A DNA stretch of 64,000 nucleotides from Macrosoma leucophasiata (Eukaryota; Arthropoda; Insecta; Lepidoptera; Hedylidae), in contig JAWQUS010000003.1 of NCBI GenBank assembly GCA_036365455.1, forward strand, positions 8,824,001 through 8,888,000. Direction: 5' to 3'. How positions within the stretch are numbered: the first letter of the stretch is position 1; the number at the start of each line of letters is the position of its first letter. The notes under the pieces are model-generated. The model had not been told where the DNA came from and made no database searches. It worked only from the letters and a program-made list of their open reading frames with translations. This document shows positions 1 through 9,959 of the stretch, one piece after another. Position numbers and translations under genes: made by a program.

Positions 1-90
1 TGATATGAAGGTAAAATATTTTTAATGCCTAGGTTTACTCTATGAATCATATTCATTGATTCAACTTATTACTATTACTAACTTTATTAT

Positions 91-344
91 TTACTGGTGG
101 TAGAGCTCCAGTGAAGGAGCTCGCGGGCGTAGGCACCACCGCATTACCTAATTTACTTGCCGCTAAATGGTAGTGTTCAGCACTGTTGTGTTCCGGTCAG
201 GTGGAAATGTACGGCTCTGTAATTTCCGGCACATAGGCATAACATCTTAGGCCTCTGGTCTTTGTGTGGGTGTCTTTAGGATGCAGTCATGACTTAACAT
301 CAATGTGAACTGCATCCTTGTTTGCCACTTCCATAAAAAAAAAC
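91..344 (+). repeat. Family A interspersed repeat (copy 1, internal deletion)
   Basis: Type description of family A. Copies start ACTGGTGGTAGAGCTC, contain a GAGCTCC/GGAGCTC hairpin, then CACCACCGCATTACCTAA, GTTCCGGTCAGGTGG, CCTTAGGCCTCAGG and GGCTGCAGTCATCACTTAAC, and end TTGCCACTTCCATTACAT plus a short A-run. Full copies are about 285 bp and code for nothing. The constant ends and A-rich 3' tail suggest a SINE or a non-autonomous LINE tail; I see no clear tRNA A/B boxes. From memory the layout resembles the 3' tail of Bombyx BMC1/L1Bm elements (unverified). This copy lacks the stretch between the CCTCAGG and CTTGGTCTT blocks. Confidence 0.8.
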
Positions 345-1223
345 TATCCACCAACACAATTATATAACTCAGCAAACAAACATACAAAAATATATTTGAC
401 GTAAAAAGGTTTTATTGTGAACCTTGCCGGCTGAGGTAGCTTGCACTGTGTTGCAGCAGTCAGTCTTCCCGTATAGGTACAATAGGAACAATAAATTTTA
501 CAGCAATAAAAATAATAAAAAATAAACAAAAATAATTCCTAATTGTTTTTACTTTCTGCCTTTCTCGTAAGGGTCCTGGCCTGAAGATTTATACGTAAGT
601 ACAAAATTTGCAGAGTAATAAAGTAAGATTTTTGTTGATATTTAGGCTACGTATAATATTGACGACATTTGGGTAATGTTAGCAGTACTATTTTTTATTA
701 TTTTTTTATTACGTAACACATGTATTATATGTAAACATGTCTAATAATATGTGTTTATGTTGGCAGCTTAACTCAGACACTCTTAGTTCACTCAAAAGCT
801 GTCATTTGGCATAAATATACCTACGTAATATTAGATACGCCGACAAAAAGGTAAAATCTACTATACATTTTTTTAGGCCCGGGTCCCATACCATACCCTT
901 ATCTTTAAAAATATTTCTGCTTCGAGAAAACTATTTTTGCAATATTGAACAGCTGTAGAGTGGCTATTTTTGTTAGAATCATGTCAATAGCATAGCTCCG
1001 ATGATCGCACCGAAAACGTCAGCGTAGCAGTTGTGGCCTTATATCATGAAACAACTGAGTCAGTTACTACTTCTTTGTAGTGTGGTAAAATAATACCGTT
1101 TTACAAACAATTCATGAACGCACCAAAAATAAACACTATCGTATTGCTTTTACCCCGCATCAATTCATTCGATCACTGTTTGATTTTGATTTCAGTACAT
1201 GGAATCATGAACGCAACAAAAAT
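345..1223. other. AT-rich unique sequence, no gene seen
   Basis: I see no long reading frame, splice-bounded exon or recognisable repeat here, apart from a local duplication of a short segment (atgaacgca.caaaaataaacac) at about 1113 and 1207. Confidence 0.4.
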
Positions 1224-1239
1224 AAACACTTATCGTATT

Positions 1240-1400
1240 TTTTATTTAAAGAAAAATGGAAAGAAAAATTTGACTTCAGGCGAGACTCGAACTCGCGGCC
1301 TACTGGGAATCTAGTCCAGCCGCTCTTCCAATTGAGCTACTGAAGTCCTGCCCGATTTGCATTATATTTCACAAGCATGTGTTAATGCGACATAATATAA
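1240..1400 (-). mobile_element. Family C tRNA-like retroposon with 16-bp target duplication
   Basis: A 161-bp insertion flanked by the direct repeat AAACACTTATCGTATT at 1224-1239 and 1401-1416, which marks a target-site duplication. The core at 1273-1346, minus strand, is tRNA-like: acceptor ACTTCAG/CTGAAGT, D-arm GCTC/GAGC with box A TAGCTCAATTGG, and T-arm GCGAG-TTCGAGT-CTCGC matching box B. The anticodon arm does not fold into a normal 7-nt loop, so this is a SINE-like or pseudo-tRNA core rather than a working tRNA gene. The tail in tRNA orientation is TTCTTTAAATAAAA. Confidence 0.7.
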
Positions 1401-1440
1401 AAACACTTATCGTATTGCTTACGTATAATATTGACGGCAT

Positions 1441-1813
1441 GAAGCGCGCATGGCCCCATGGTTGGTGTAGATCGTAAGCGATCTACTCGGTTAAGCGATA
1501 CGAGCGCGGTCGGGTGTGTGATGGATGACCGCTAGTGGCAAATTACAAATGCGCGTTTCCGTGCTTTAGAGGGCACGTTAAGCCGTCGGTCCTGGTTGCT
1601 ATCGATAGATAGCAGTCGTTAAACCTTGTCGGAGGTCTTATGGGCGGTTTGAAAACATCCGACAGAGGGTTGGCCACGAATCCAGTTAGTATCTCCACCA
1701 ACCCGCATTGGAGCTGCGTGATGGAGTAAGCTCCAGGCCTCCCCCCAAAATAGGAGTCGTGCCCAGCACTGGGAAGTATAATGGGTTCCCATAATTATAT
1801 TATTATTATTATA
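1441..1813 (+). mobile_element. Family B repeat with (ATT)n tail
   Basis: Type description of family B: starts GAAGCGCGCATGGCCC, contains GTAAGCGATCTACTCGG, GACCGCTAGTGGCAAAT, GGCACGTTAAGCCGTCGGT, GAAAACATCCGACAG and GCCCAGCAGTGGGACGTAT, and ends in an (ATT)n microsatellite. About 370 bp, non-coding. The trinucleotide tail is typical of CR1-like LINE 3' ends or of SINEs mobilised by them, so a LINE-tail-derived retroposon is likely. This copy is moderately diverged. Confidence 0.75.
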
Positions 1814-1865
1814 TACACGGAATCTAGTTTTGTATTTACACAAAAACCTTTTGGTGCAAATTTGT

Positions 1866-1970
1866 ATGCATGTATGTATCTTCACGCCAAGTCCCTAACG
1901 GGGAAGGCAGAGAGCGTAGAGCGCCAGATATCCCGGTCCTGATATACCTTTCGTGCCTCGTCTACCTGCG
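1866..1970 (-). pseudogene. Family E LINE 3'-end fragment
   Basis: The reverse complement matches the last part of the family E reading frame (see 54025-54335): GAGGCACGA, GGGATATCTGGCGCTCTAC and the terminal GGCGTGAAGATACATACAT. Short, diverged, and truncated before the conserved middle of the frame. Confidence 0.65.
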
Positions 1971-2054
1971 TCTGCAAATTTGTTATAGCTTAAGGGCGTA
2001 GAAATGACCGAAATACTTTTTATGGCTCACGCCAATGGTCAGTTTATATTCGGT

Positions 2055-2205
2055 TAGATCATAACACATGCGAGTGAATTTTAAGATTTAAAAACAAAAT
2101 GAGAAATATTTTTTGGCGATCGGCGCATTCAGAGGCGGTAGAAATAAAAAATGGAAAGAAAAACTTCACTTTACGACCATAGTGGTTTCCAATTAGCTGT
2201 ATAAA
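2055..2205 (-). repeat. Very old family C relic
   Basis: Shares the order of family C blocks: TAACACATGCGAGTGAA (compare TTAACACATGCTTGTGAAA), then TGGAAAGAAAAACTTC, then a degenerate antisense box-A-like segment near 2180-2200. Heavily diverged; the call rests on block order. Confidence 0.35.
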
Positions 2206-2440
2206 TATTATCGCACCTCTGTTCTGTTATAACTCGCTATTTTTCTATAACTACATACATGTTTACGTCCCCACATAAGGATTTTAAAAATCATGAAACT
2301 TCATCGTTCAACTTTATCTTTTGATCCTTTTACGGCAATAAATCAATGTTTTGCATTTTTATATACAATAGCAGCGTTGGTAAAGATGGACTGCTTTAAT
2401 TTAAATTTATTTTGTATTAACCTTTTGCTATACGGTACCT

Positions 2441-3492
2441 TTTTTTTTTTAACCCTTTCGGATCCTAGTGCGTTCCCGAAGAGGACAGGCAACTTTCTTG
2501 TTTTTTTTGATCTGGTTGCGCGTAAGTGTTCATTTTTTTTTTCCCCGATTTATGTTTGATTAAACTGTTTGAGTGTTACTTATGATGAATTTGGTGAAGT
2601 TGTTGAACGATGTGCATGTGCTTTCTTTTGTGGCTATTTCATCGAGGTCGAATGGGCTTATGTTTACCATGGTGCAGATTGTGAAATGGTCGTTGCGTTC
2701 CTTGCTGTATCTTATACAATCTCTGAGTAGATGATCAATGGTTTGGGTAGTGGTATTATCGCATGGGCATGTGTCGGTGGGCGTAATGTTGAAACGATGT
2801 AGATACTGCTTGTGATATCCGTGGCCAGTTAAAATTTGTGTTAAATGGAAACTTGGGTAATTTAGAGAATTTAAGATGTCAAAACGTTCTATCCTAGGTA
2901 ACCACTGGCGCGTGTGGCTACCTTGAGTTGAGGTCGTGTAGAAATCTGAGATGTCTTGCATATATTTATTGCGAATCGTTTTCTTTGTGTAACTGATCGG
3001 GAAAAGGGAGAAGTCGTAGGCGCGGTGGGATATAGCCGCTGCTTTAGCCAGTTGGTCGGCTGCTTCATTGCCTACTATACCGGTGTGGGCTTTTGTCCAT
3101 ATGAACTGTATATGAATCGGTGAGTTTATTATGTGATGGTGTTGGTAGAGTCCATGTTGTTTATTTCCCGTAGTGACGATAAACTGTCTGTTAGTATGGC
3201 TGCAGATGAGTATTTAGATTTAGATATCCAGGTGACACCATGGTTTATAGCTAGGAGTTCAGCTTGGAACACCGAACAGCAGGGATGGAGTTTAAACTTT
3301 TTGGTAATAGGTAGTTGGTCTGGTTGGTAAATGATAAGAGCGGCTCCCACTTTATCGTCACTATGCTTACTACCGTCAGTGTATATCAGAGTTGACGTTT
3401 GATCGCATATTTCGTCTATCTCAGTCTGGTTTGTAGCTGAGTATATTTTAATCAGTTGTTGTTTCGCTGGGTGGACGTGTTCATTAGAATTT
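2441..3492 (-). pseudogene. 5'-truncated LINE ORF2 relic: RNase H and C-terminal domain
   Basis: Antisense remnant of a non-LTR retrotransposon ORF2 that carries RNase H (I/R1/LOA-type organisation). In one frame (about 3490 down to 3129) the RNase H core shows IYTDGSK, FQAELLAINHG and ILTDSLSSL, the first catalytic Asp, Glu and Asp. The final motif, KAHTGIVGNEAADQLAKAA, lies just downstream in another frame (about 3085-3030), so a frameshift near 3130 breaks the gene. The frame then continues into a C-terminal region with HLTQILTGHGYHKQYLHRF and a Cys/His patch (CPC, HLLRDC), ending at 2560. The short A-run further on (near 2441-2452) fits a 3' tail. The 5' end is cut at about 3492 where family B begins; the apparent start Met at 3503 belongs to that repeat. 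RT and endonuclease are absent, so it is inactive. Confidence 0.8.
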
Positions 3493-3862
3493 GAAGCGCG
3501 CATGGCCCAGCGGCTGGTGTAGATCGTAAGCGATCTGTTCGGTTAAGCACTATGGGTGCGGTTGGGTAGTGTGATGGGTGACCGCTAGTGGCAAATTAAA
3601 TGCGCGTTTCCGTGCTTCGGAGGGCACGTTAAGCCGTCGGTCCCGGTTGCTATCGATGGATAGCAGTCGTTACACCTTGTCGGAGGCCTTATGGGCGGTT
3701 TGAAAACATCCGACAGTGGGTTGGCCACTAACCCACCCACCTCTACCAATCCGCATCGGAGCAGCGTGGTGGAGTAAGCTCCAGGCCTCCCCCCAAAAAA
3801 GGGGAGAGACTCGTGCCCAGCAGTGGGACGTATAATGGGTTGCCATTATTATTATTATTATA
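3493..3862 (+). mobile_element. Family B repeat, near full length
   Basis: Starts GAAGCGCGCATGGCCC directly against the truncated RNase H LINE and ends in (ATT)n. Carries GACCGCTAGTGGCAAAT, GGCACGTTAAGCCGTCGGT and TGCCCAGCAGTGGGACGTAT. Confidence 0.8.
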
Positions 3863-3902
3863 AGTTCTATTTCTGCTGATATATATTAGTATTATTATTT
3901 AC

Positions 3903-3904
<2 letters not shown>

Positions 3905-3949
<45 letters not shown>
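3905..3949. repeat. (AT)n microsatellite
   Basis: Uninterrupted AT dinucleotide run of about 45 bp just downstream of the family B (ATT)n tail. Confidence 0.9.
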
Positions 3950-3950
<1 letters not shown>

Positions 3951-4489
3951 CTATATTTTTTATACGGTACCTATAATTGAAAAAAAATGATATTATCCAT
4001 CTAAGGTTGTTGTTGTGTCGTGTCTATATACTCACAGCATTATTAACATGCTCGTTTTCTTTAGACTGTGGCATAAGTATGTACTACCTACATACCCACT
4101 CGTTCGTAGCACAAAGCTACGTAACTCTCGTAGAGAGTTCTACTCAAAAAAATCATAGTTAAGATTAAAAATAATTACGGCCGATTTATTTATTACAATG
4201 GTTCGAAAAAAAACCAAATTAAATTATTCGTCAAAAATGCTGTATAAATAAAAATGAATCACCGAAATATTTGCAAACGCACAAATTGCAAACAATTGCA
4301 TCAAATTGAATAAATCTGTCTTTTATGTGTCCGTTATTGTTAGGAGGTTTGTTTGAAAAATAAACCCAATAATTGAAAATCGCCGGGTCAGCTAGCTTTT
4401 GAATATTATAACACGTTTTTAAGGTAATTCGTGCACCAAAAATCAAATACGTAACTAAATTATGTACATCTCTGTAAACAGGTACAAGA

Positions 4490-4640
4490 TAGACAGAGAG
4501 CGTGGAGCGCCAAACATCCCGGATTTTACCCATCATCCGAATGGGTAAAATCCGGGATGTTCCCTTTTCCTCATTTACCACTCTCCTCGATCATGCACGC
4601 CAATTTCTAAGGCTTTTGACCCCACTTGTGAACACAACTC
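4490..4640 (-). pseudogene. Family E LINE 3'-end fragment interrupted by a hairpin
   Basis: In reverse complement it reads GTGGGGTCAAAAGCCTTAG, then GGCGTGCATG, then GGCGCTCCACGCTCTCTG, in the order of the family E C-terminal frame. The middle is disrupted by the inverted repeat at 4517-4561, which is absent from the intact copies near 30.5 and 54.1 kb. Confidence 0.6.
4517..4561. repeat. Perfect inverted repeat, 19-bp arms
   Basis: Arms CATCCCGGATTTTACCCAT and ATGGGTAAAATCCGGGATG with a 7-nt spacer, inside a family E relic. Confidence 0.9.
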
Positions 4641-5110
4641 GACTGAATAAGAAATTATAATACTCATAAACCCTGCATCTCATTTCCTGATACTCAAGTT
4701 ATAATCAAATGATTGCGACCAACTCAACCGTTAAGGTTCATTATTATTCGCCAACATAACTTCGGGATCAAAGCCAGACTGAGTTCGGTATATAGCCACT
4801 GAGATGTTAACCAGTTCCGTGATTGTAATATTCCTTAATTGTTCTTAAGGGACGCCAAAGAGCGTCTCAAACTGTTGCGGTTAGACCGTAAAGTTGTGAA
4901 ATTGTGCGAGACTGGACAATTTACAGTTGTCAACCGATGGTGAGAGTTCGTGCTTGAATGTTGAATGTTTAAACCGTGATTAAGTAATTAGGTGCAAATT
5001 ATAATTACGGGAGCAAAAAATGTTAAGTAGTCTGTTTTTTAATAAGTGTTATTTAATAACCCTTCAAGGAACGTAAAGCCTCGGCTAGATACAATTGAAA
5101 ATAAATTGTC

Positions 5111-5243
5111 TTTTTTATGTCATGAAAATGGCAAACTAGCATGCAGTTCACATTGATGTTAAGTGATGACTGTAGCCTATATAGACACCCGCAAAATGCA
5201 GATGCGTTACCACTTCTGAGCCCTAAGGTGTTATACTTCTATG
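5111..5243 (-). repeat. Family A, 3' part only, antisense
   Basis: Matches the 3' half of family A (GCAAACTAGCATGCAGTTCA through CCCTAAGGTGTTAT) and stops at mid-element. It faces a full sense copy that starts 9 bp further on, making a head-to-head pair. Confidence 0.8.
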
Positions 5244-5251
5244 CAGTAATT

Positions 5252-5539
5252 TTACTGGTGGTAGAGCCCCGGTGACGGAACACGCGGGCGTAGGTACCAC
5301 CGCATTACCTAATATACTTGCCGCTAAATGGTAGTGTTTAGCACTATCGTGTTCCGGTCAGGTAGTAATGTACGGCCCTGTAATTTCTGGCACAGAGGCA
5401 TTAACACCTTAGGCCTCAGGAGTGGTAACGCATCTGCATTTTGACCTTGGTCTTTGTGTAAGTGTCTATAGGCTGCTGTCATCACTTAACGTCAATGTGA
5501 ACTGCATGCTTGTTTGCCACTTCCATTACATAAAAAAAA
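5252..5539 (+). repeat. Family A, full length
   Basis: Complete copy from TTACTGGTGGTAGAGC to CCATTACATAAAAAAAA. Right arm of the first head-to-head A pair. Confidence 0.85.
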
Positions 5540-5812
5540 TACCGTTACCAAGAAGCTACTTAGTTATTTTTTTTGATTTCTAATCGTATTTAGTGATACT
5601 TAATGGATATAAATTGACTTGACATTATTGAACACACTTTTTAAGAGACATGTTGAAACATGTTTACAATAAAAAACTAGAGCAAAAAAAATGGAGGACA
5701 CTTGTCTAGACTGTAGGTCAAATACACGATAGACTATATATTAGGGTGGCTCAAATAGTTTTACAAAATATTTTTTTATGAATGTTATATTAATATTTTT
5801 TTTTCATATTTA

Positions 5813-6105
5813 TCTTTTTTTATGTAATCGAAGAGGCAAACAAGCATGCAGCTCACATTGATGTTAAGTGATGACTGCAGCCTATAGACCCACACACAAA
5901 GACCGAGGTCAAAATGCAGATGCGTTACCACTCCTGAGGCCTAAGGTGTTAATGCCTCTGTGCCAGAAATTACAGGGCCGTACATTACTACCTGACCGGA
6001 ACACGATAGTGCTGAACACTACCATTTAGCGGCAAGTATATTAGGTAATGCGGTGGTGCCTACGCCTACCGGTGGAGCTCCGTCACAGGAGCTCTGCCAC
6101 CAGTT
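5813..6105 (-). repeat. Family A, full length, antisense
   Basis: Complete antisense copy ending CTCTGCCACCAG. Left arm of the second head-to-head A pair. Confidence 0.85.
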
Positions 6106-6108
6106 AAA

Positions 6109-6640
6109 GGTGGCTGTAGAGCTCGCGAGATCGCACTACTTAATCTTCTTGCCGCTAAATATTAGTGTTCTGTGCTATCGTGTGGTAATATGATAATAAA
6201 ATAATAATAATGGCAACCCTTAATACGTCCCATTGCTGGGCATGAGTCTCTCCCCTTCTTGTGGGAAGGCCTGGAGCTTACTCCACCAAGCTGCTCCAAT
6301 GCGGATTGATGGAGATACGGGTTAGGGGCCAACCCGCTGTCGGAAGTTTTTCAAACCGCCCATAAGGCCTCCGACAAGGTTTAACGATTGCTGTCTATCG
6401 ATAGAAACCGGGACAAACGGCTTAAAGTGCCCTCTGAAGCACGGAAAAGCGCATTTTAATTTTCCACTAGCTGTCACCCAACACACACCCGACCGCGCCC
6501 GTATCGCTTAACCGAGTAGATCGTTTCATATCTACACCAGCGGGTAATATATGGTCCTGTAATTTCCGGCACAGGAAGGTAACCCATCTACTTTGAAATC
6601 GCTAGTTTTTTATAGATATTTATAGGCTACAATACTCACT
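6109..6640 (+). repeat. Family A, diverged, split by family B
   Basis: A diverged sense copy beginning GGTGGCTGTAGAGCTCGCG. It is interrupted after the TATCGTGTGGTAATAT block and resumes at GGTAATATATGGTCCTGTAA on the far side of the nested family B insertion. Its 3' end fades out near 6640. Confidence 0.7.
6192..6542 (-). mobile_element. Family B nested in family A
   Basis: Antisense family B copy with its (ATT)n tail at the left end. It is flanked by the 8-bp direct repeat GGTAATAT at 6184-6191 and 6543-6550, which reads as a target-site duplication. The host family A copy resumes directly beyond it. Confidence 0.8.
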
Positions 6641-6654
6641 TACGTTATAAGCGT

Positions 6655-7073
6655 CGAATCATACTTGTGGCGCGCTTGCAATATTACAATTCCAGCTTTA
6701 TATATCAATTCCGTCACCACCGCCATAACAGAAAAAAGTAATATTGGTTGTGGGTAAAGTCCGAACAAATGTTTCGATACTCCAAGAACCCGGCATTAAG
6801 CAGCGTTTGTCATCCATTGTTCAATCTCGCATGCTCACTTTCTTTGGACACATATCTCGTCGCGACGGTCAGTCTATCGAAAGCCAGGTGAGGGAACCAG
6901 GCCACGAGGCAGATCACCAATGGACCAAGTCAAAGCAGCAGTGGGAGGCCAACTGCACGAGTGTTCGAGAAAGGCACCAGTAAAAACCAGTGGCGACGCA
7001 TAGTGAAGGAAGTCACAACACCGTAATGATCCCGACCACTCTGACAAGAGTGTTACGACTAAGAAGAAGAAGA
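6655..7073 (+). pseudogene. LINE ORF2 C-terminal relic with (AAG)n tail
   Basis: The reading frame at 6744-6880 encodes a peptide with RTNVSILQE, GIKQRLSSIVQSR and LTFFGHISRRDGQSIE, the kind of C-terminal tail found after the RT domain in RTE-like LINEs. After about 6885 the homologous reading moves to another frame (RGRSPM, DQVKAAVGGQLHECSRKA), so there is at least one frameshift. The element ends in an AAG/AAGA microsatellite at about 7060-7072, consistent with an RTE-type 3' tail. No RT or endonuclease is present. Clade assignment is from motif memory only. Confidence 0.65.
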
Positions 7074-7090
7074 AAGTCGGTTTACCGTCG

Positions 7091-7215
7091 ATAATTGTTC
7101 GTGATAACGTCATAAAAAAATATGCGTCACAAGCCGAATGGTTAAGCCGATTGTGCCTCTCTATAGCTTGTTCCACCTCTCGCTTGCACACTCAGGCAGA
7201 ACGTGACACTTTCTC
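7091..7215 (+). repeat. Family K repeat, copy 1
   Basis: Shares with 42339-42475 the blocks GTGCCTCTC.AT.GCTTGTTCC, CTCTCGCTT.CAC.CTC and GAACGTGACACTTT. Unclassified, non-coding. Confidence 0.5.
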
Positions 7216-7584
7216 GTGCATGCAGCCGGGTAGCGTTCATCGATTTATAAGATGTGATCGTCTAAAAATATTTTTAAGTAAAATCACTCAGTAAGTTTTG
7301 ACAGTGATGAAAATAGTCTTTATTTTGTTTCGTTCCTGTGTTATTTCAGTTTCCTTGCGTAACTAAGCAGAAAATTACTAATTGTTACGAAATCAGATTT
7401 TCCGTAAATGCGGTTCTGCACTCACTGAACAAAGTTAAAGCCTCCATCTAAGTTTTTTAAATTATTGTTATTATAAAGTTTGTATTAATGCTTCTTTAAT
7501 TGTACGTGAACTTATTTTCATGTCACTTTATAAATAGAACATGTACCTATTTAGATACAATTGTAGCGTCACATTATTAAGCAT

Positions 7585-7827
7585 TGTAATAGAAACATCC
7601 GGACGGCGCCGCAAGCTTAACTTAGCGATGCGTCGTCGGTTGTCCCTACATCTTAGTGCCGCGCACACGCACCTCAACCCGCCTAAAGTAAGCGTAAAAA
7701 TGTAACTCTGTAAATTCCGGATTATCTGGTGATCACCAACATGGGACTACTCATTTCCATCTCCTTCAACCTGAACACGCAATAACCTTCCATATTGGCA
7801 AGTTACTACACTACAACCACCGCCAAA
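7585..7827 (+). repeat. Left LTR of the TRIM-like element
   Basis: 243 bp, begins TGTAATAG. Compared with the right repeat it shows scattered substitutions and two small indels (near GCGATGCG and CTACACTAC). Confidence 0.6.
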
Positions 7828-7828
7828 T

Positions 7829-7846
7829 TGGTGACTCCGACGTGAT
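7829..7846 (+). promoter_or_regulatory. Putative tRNA primer-binding site
   Basis: TGGTGACTCCGACGTGAT lies one base after the left LTR, where minus-strand priming would occur. It differs by one base from the common insect LTR-element form TGGTGACCCCGACGTGAT as I remember it. Confidence 0.5.
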
Positions 7847-8191
7847 ATTTTTTACCCGATGTGATTTTTTTGTCAACGTAATATACAATGTGGATCGACC
7901 TTCAACGTGGCAGCGCCATGTCACATGCTGCGCATATTCTGAACCTACTTACTGGGAAGAAACCGCGAACTGGATGGATCGTGAATGTAACCGTTGTGAT
8001 TCTACGTAAAAGCGACATACTATGAAAGTTCTTTGTGCAATTCTACATGGGGCAACTCAAGGGTTTTGGCAACAGCGCGCACTCATATACATTTTTGAAG
8101 CACACTTAATTAACAACGTGACGAAGATTGAATTTAACTTGCATCATAAATCTACGAGTGAAGACAACAATCAGTACAACGACAACAGCTA

Positions 8192-8432
8192 TGTAATATA
8201 AACATCCGGACGGCGCCGCAAGCTTAACTTCGTCGCGTTGCGTCGTCAGTTGTCCCTACATCTTAGTGCCGCGCACACGCACCTCAACCCGCCTAAAGTA
8301 AGCGTAAAAATGTAACTCTGTAAATTCCGGATTATATGGTGATCACCAACATGAGACTACTCATTTCCATCTCCTACAACCTGAACACGCAATAACCTTC
8401 CATATTGGCAAGTCACTACAACCACCGCCAAA
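8192..8432 (+). repeat. Right LTR of the TRIM-like element
   Basis: 241 bp, begins TGTAATAT, same order of blocks as the left LTR throughout. Confidence 0.6.
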
Positions 8433-8514
8433 CAATCAATAACGAATTAAAATGCTGAAGGGTTCCTCAGCCGAATGGAAAAAAAGGAACGGTCCATCAT
8501 GTTTTGTCTGTCTT

Positions 8515-8560
8515 TCTACATGCCCAAACCATCGGAGCATGACTTTTTTATTTTCACCGA
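8515..8560 (-). pseudogene. LINE C-terminal motif fragment
   Basis: The antisense frame reads KVMLRWFGHVERQ, the WFGHVER signature seen after RT in RTE-like LINEs and also in family E. Only about 15 codons are recognisable; the surrounding sequence is not. Confidence 0.4.
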
Positions 8561-8734
8561 TACTCTCATTCACAAAGCCACTAAGCATTTTCATTACGAA
8601 CGCGATCGGAATGAATGGAATGGAAATGGATGAATGAACGGAGCGAATGTTGATGTCATAATTTCTATCTATGCAATAAAAATTTTGTTGCATCCACCAC
8701 AACACATTTTTGTATGTAATGAAGGATTGTAATA

Positions 8735-8870
8735 TTTATTTTTCGCAATAACACATGGGAGTGAACTTTAGAAATTAAAGAAAACACGGAAAGAAAAATT
8801 TAACTTCGGGCAGAATCGAACCTGCGACTTCAGGATAACCAGTCCAGCTGCTTTACCACTAAGTTTTTTT
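8735..8870 (-). repeat. Diverged family C tRNA-like copy
   Basis: Same block order as the younger copy at 54468-54610: TTCGCAATAACACATG, then CGGAAAGAAAAATTTAACTTC, then an antisense tRNA-like core with GCAGGTTCGATTCTGC (box B, T-arm) and TTAGTGGTAAAGCAGC (box A). The acceptor stem is no longer fully paired. Confidence 0.55.
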
Positions 8871-8877
8871 CTTTAAT

Positions 8878-9123
8878 TTATAATGAAGGATGCATGACAA
8901 ACAAGAATGCATGATGTTAAGTGATGACTGTAGCCTATAGACACTTACACAAAAGACCATAGGTCAAAATACAGATGCGTTGCCACCCTTGAGACCTAGG
9001 TCGTTTTGTCTCTATTATAGTTATTACGGAGCCATACACAATAGTGCTGAAACTACTTTTTGGCGGCAGATAGATTATGTAATGGGGTGATGCCTACACA
9101 TTGGAGCTCTACTAACAGTAAAA
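8878..9123 (-). repeat. Family A, antisense, diverged
   Basis: Recognised by GTTAAGTGATGACTGTAGCC, AAATACAGATGCGTTGCCAC and GGAGCTCTACTAACAGTA, with several small deletions. Confidence 0.75.
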
Positions 9124-9674
9124 TAAACAATACAAAATTTGAATTGAATTTAAGAAAAGACAAATTGTTGGAGCAACAGTCAGCTGTCTACGTTTGGAAA
9201 ATTTATGGGAACATAATAGTTGAGGGAATTCGTTATCGTCCTCCAATTATATTTATTGCAGATTCTCACAAGCCACGAATACTGTTTATGAATCATACAT
9301 CAAATTTATGAAAATACAACACATGGATGTACGCATGCATGAATACCTACGATCAAAGAGTGATGTCTCTCAGCATTGAATTTATGGGCAATTTATGCAG
9401 TGGTAATAAATGGTTTAGTTTTTATACTTTAACCTCTTTTGAGTGTAGAATTCTTCCTTTTACTTTGGATAAATTTACGTAAAGTTATGTTTTATTAATG
9501 TTTTAACTTCCTCAGTGTTTTAGTGATAGTAGATTATTACTGGTAAGTTTGAAACTTTGTGCTCTTTTCCTAAATTGATGTAAATATTCAATAATAGTGA
9601 ATAAGTGTAATATTGTAATATTAATTGATCTAAATTGTTTTTTTTTCGTTGAGAATATTTGCTACTATGTTCAC

Positions 9675-9800
9675 TCCCACATTACCTGATCTACTCGTAC
9701 TTGCCTCTAAATAGTAGCGCTATCATGTTCTGGTCAGGTCGTGTACAGTTCTATAATTTGCAGCATAGAAATATAACAGCTTAATCCAGGTCAGCTTTGT
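9675..9800 (+). repeat. Family A relic
   Basis: Degenerate middle of family A: CACATTACCTGATCTACT, AGTAGCGCTATCATGTTCTG, GTCAGGTCGTGTACAG, TATAATTTGCAGCATAGAAA. Confidence 0.5.
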
Positions 9801-9807
9801 CACTTTC

Positions 9808-9955
9808 ATGACAAAACTGGCGTCAAAAGAGTCCATCAGGGCTGGCAACACGTTGGCAACTCCCCTAGTGTTGCAAATGTTCGTAGGCGATGGTAACCAC
9901 TTTCCATTAGATGGCCCGCCTGCTTGTCTGTCAATCTTTTGTCATGAAAAAAGGT
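9808..9955 (+). repeat. Family F LINE/SINE 3'-end, copy 1
   Basis: AAACTGGCGTCAAAAGAGTC, GGCTGGCAACACGTTGGCAA, GTTGCAAATGTTCGTAGGCG and GGCCCGCCTGCTTGTC, ending GTCATGAAAAAAGG. Also found at 40251-40378 and 57943-58015. Resembles a widespread lepidopteran LINE tail from memory. Confidence 0.6.
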
Positions 9956-9959
9956 ATTT

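Larger units (their letters stand above)
7585..8432 (+). mobile_element. Compact non-autonomous LTR retrotransposon (TRIM-like)
   Basis: Two direct repeats of 243 and 241 bp (7585-7827 and 8192-8432), over 90% alike by eye, both starting TGTAATA.AAACATCCGG and ending CAACCACCGCCAAA, flank only 364 bp of internal sequence. Directly after the left repeat lies TGGTGACTCCGACGTGAT, close to the primer-binding site I remember for many insect LTR elements (TGGTGACCCCGACGTGAT). The interior has no reading frame for Gag or Pol. This size and layout fit a TRIM-like element mobilised in trans. I see no clear target-site duplication and no strong polypurine tract, so a simple local tandem duplication is the main alternative. 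Confidence 0.6.

Noticed and set aside
6874..7191. 105-codon antisense frame
   Set aside because: Shadow of the sense LINE C-terminal relic at 6655-7073; composition follows the opposite strand.
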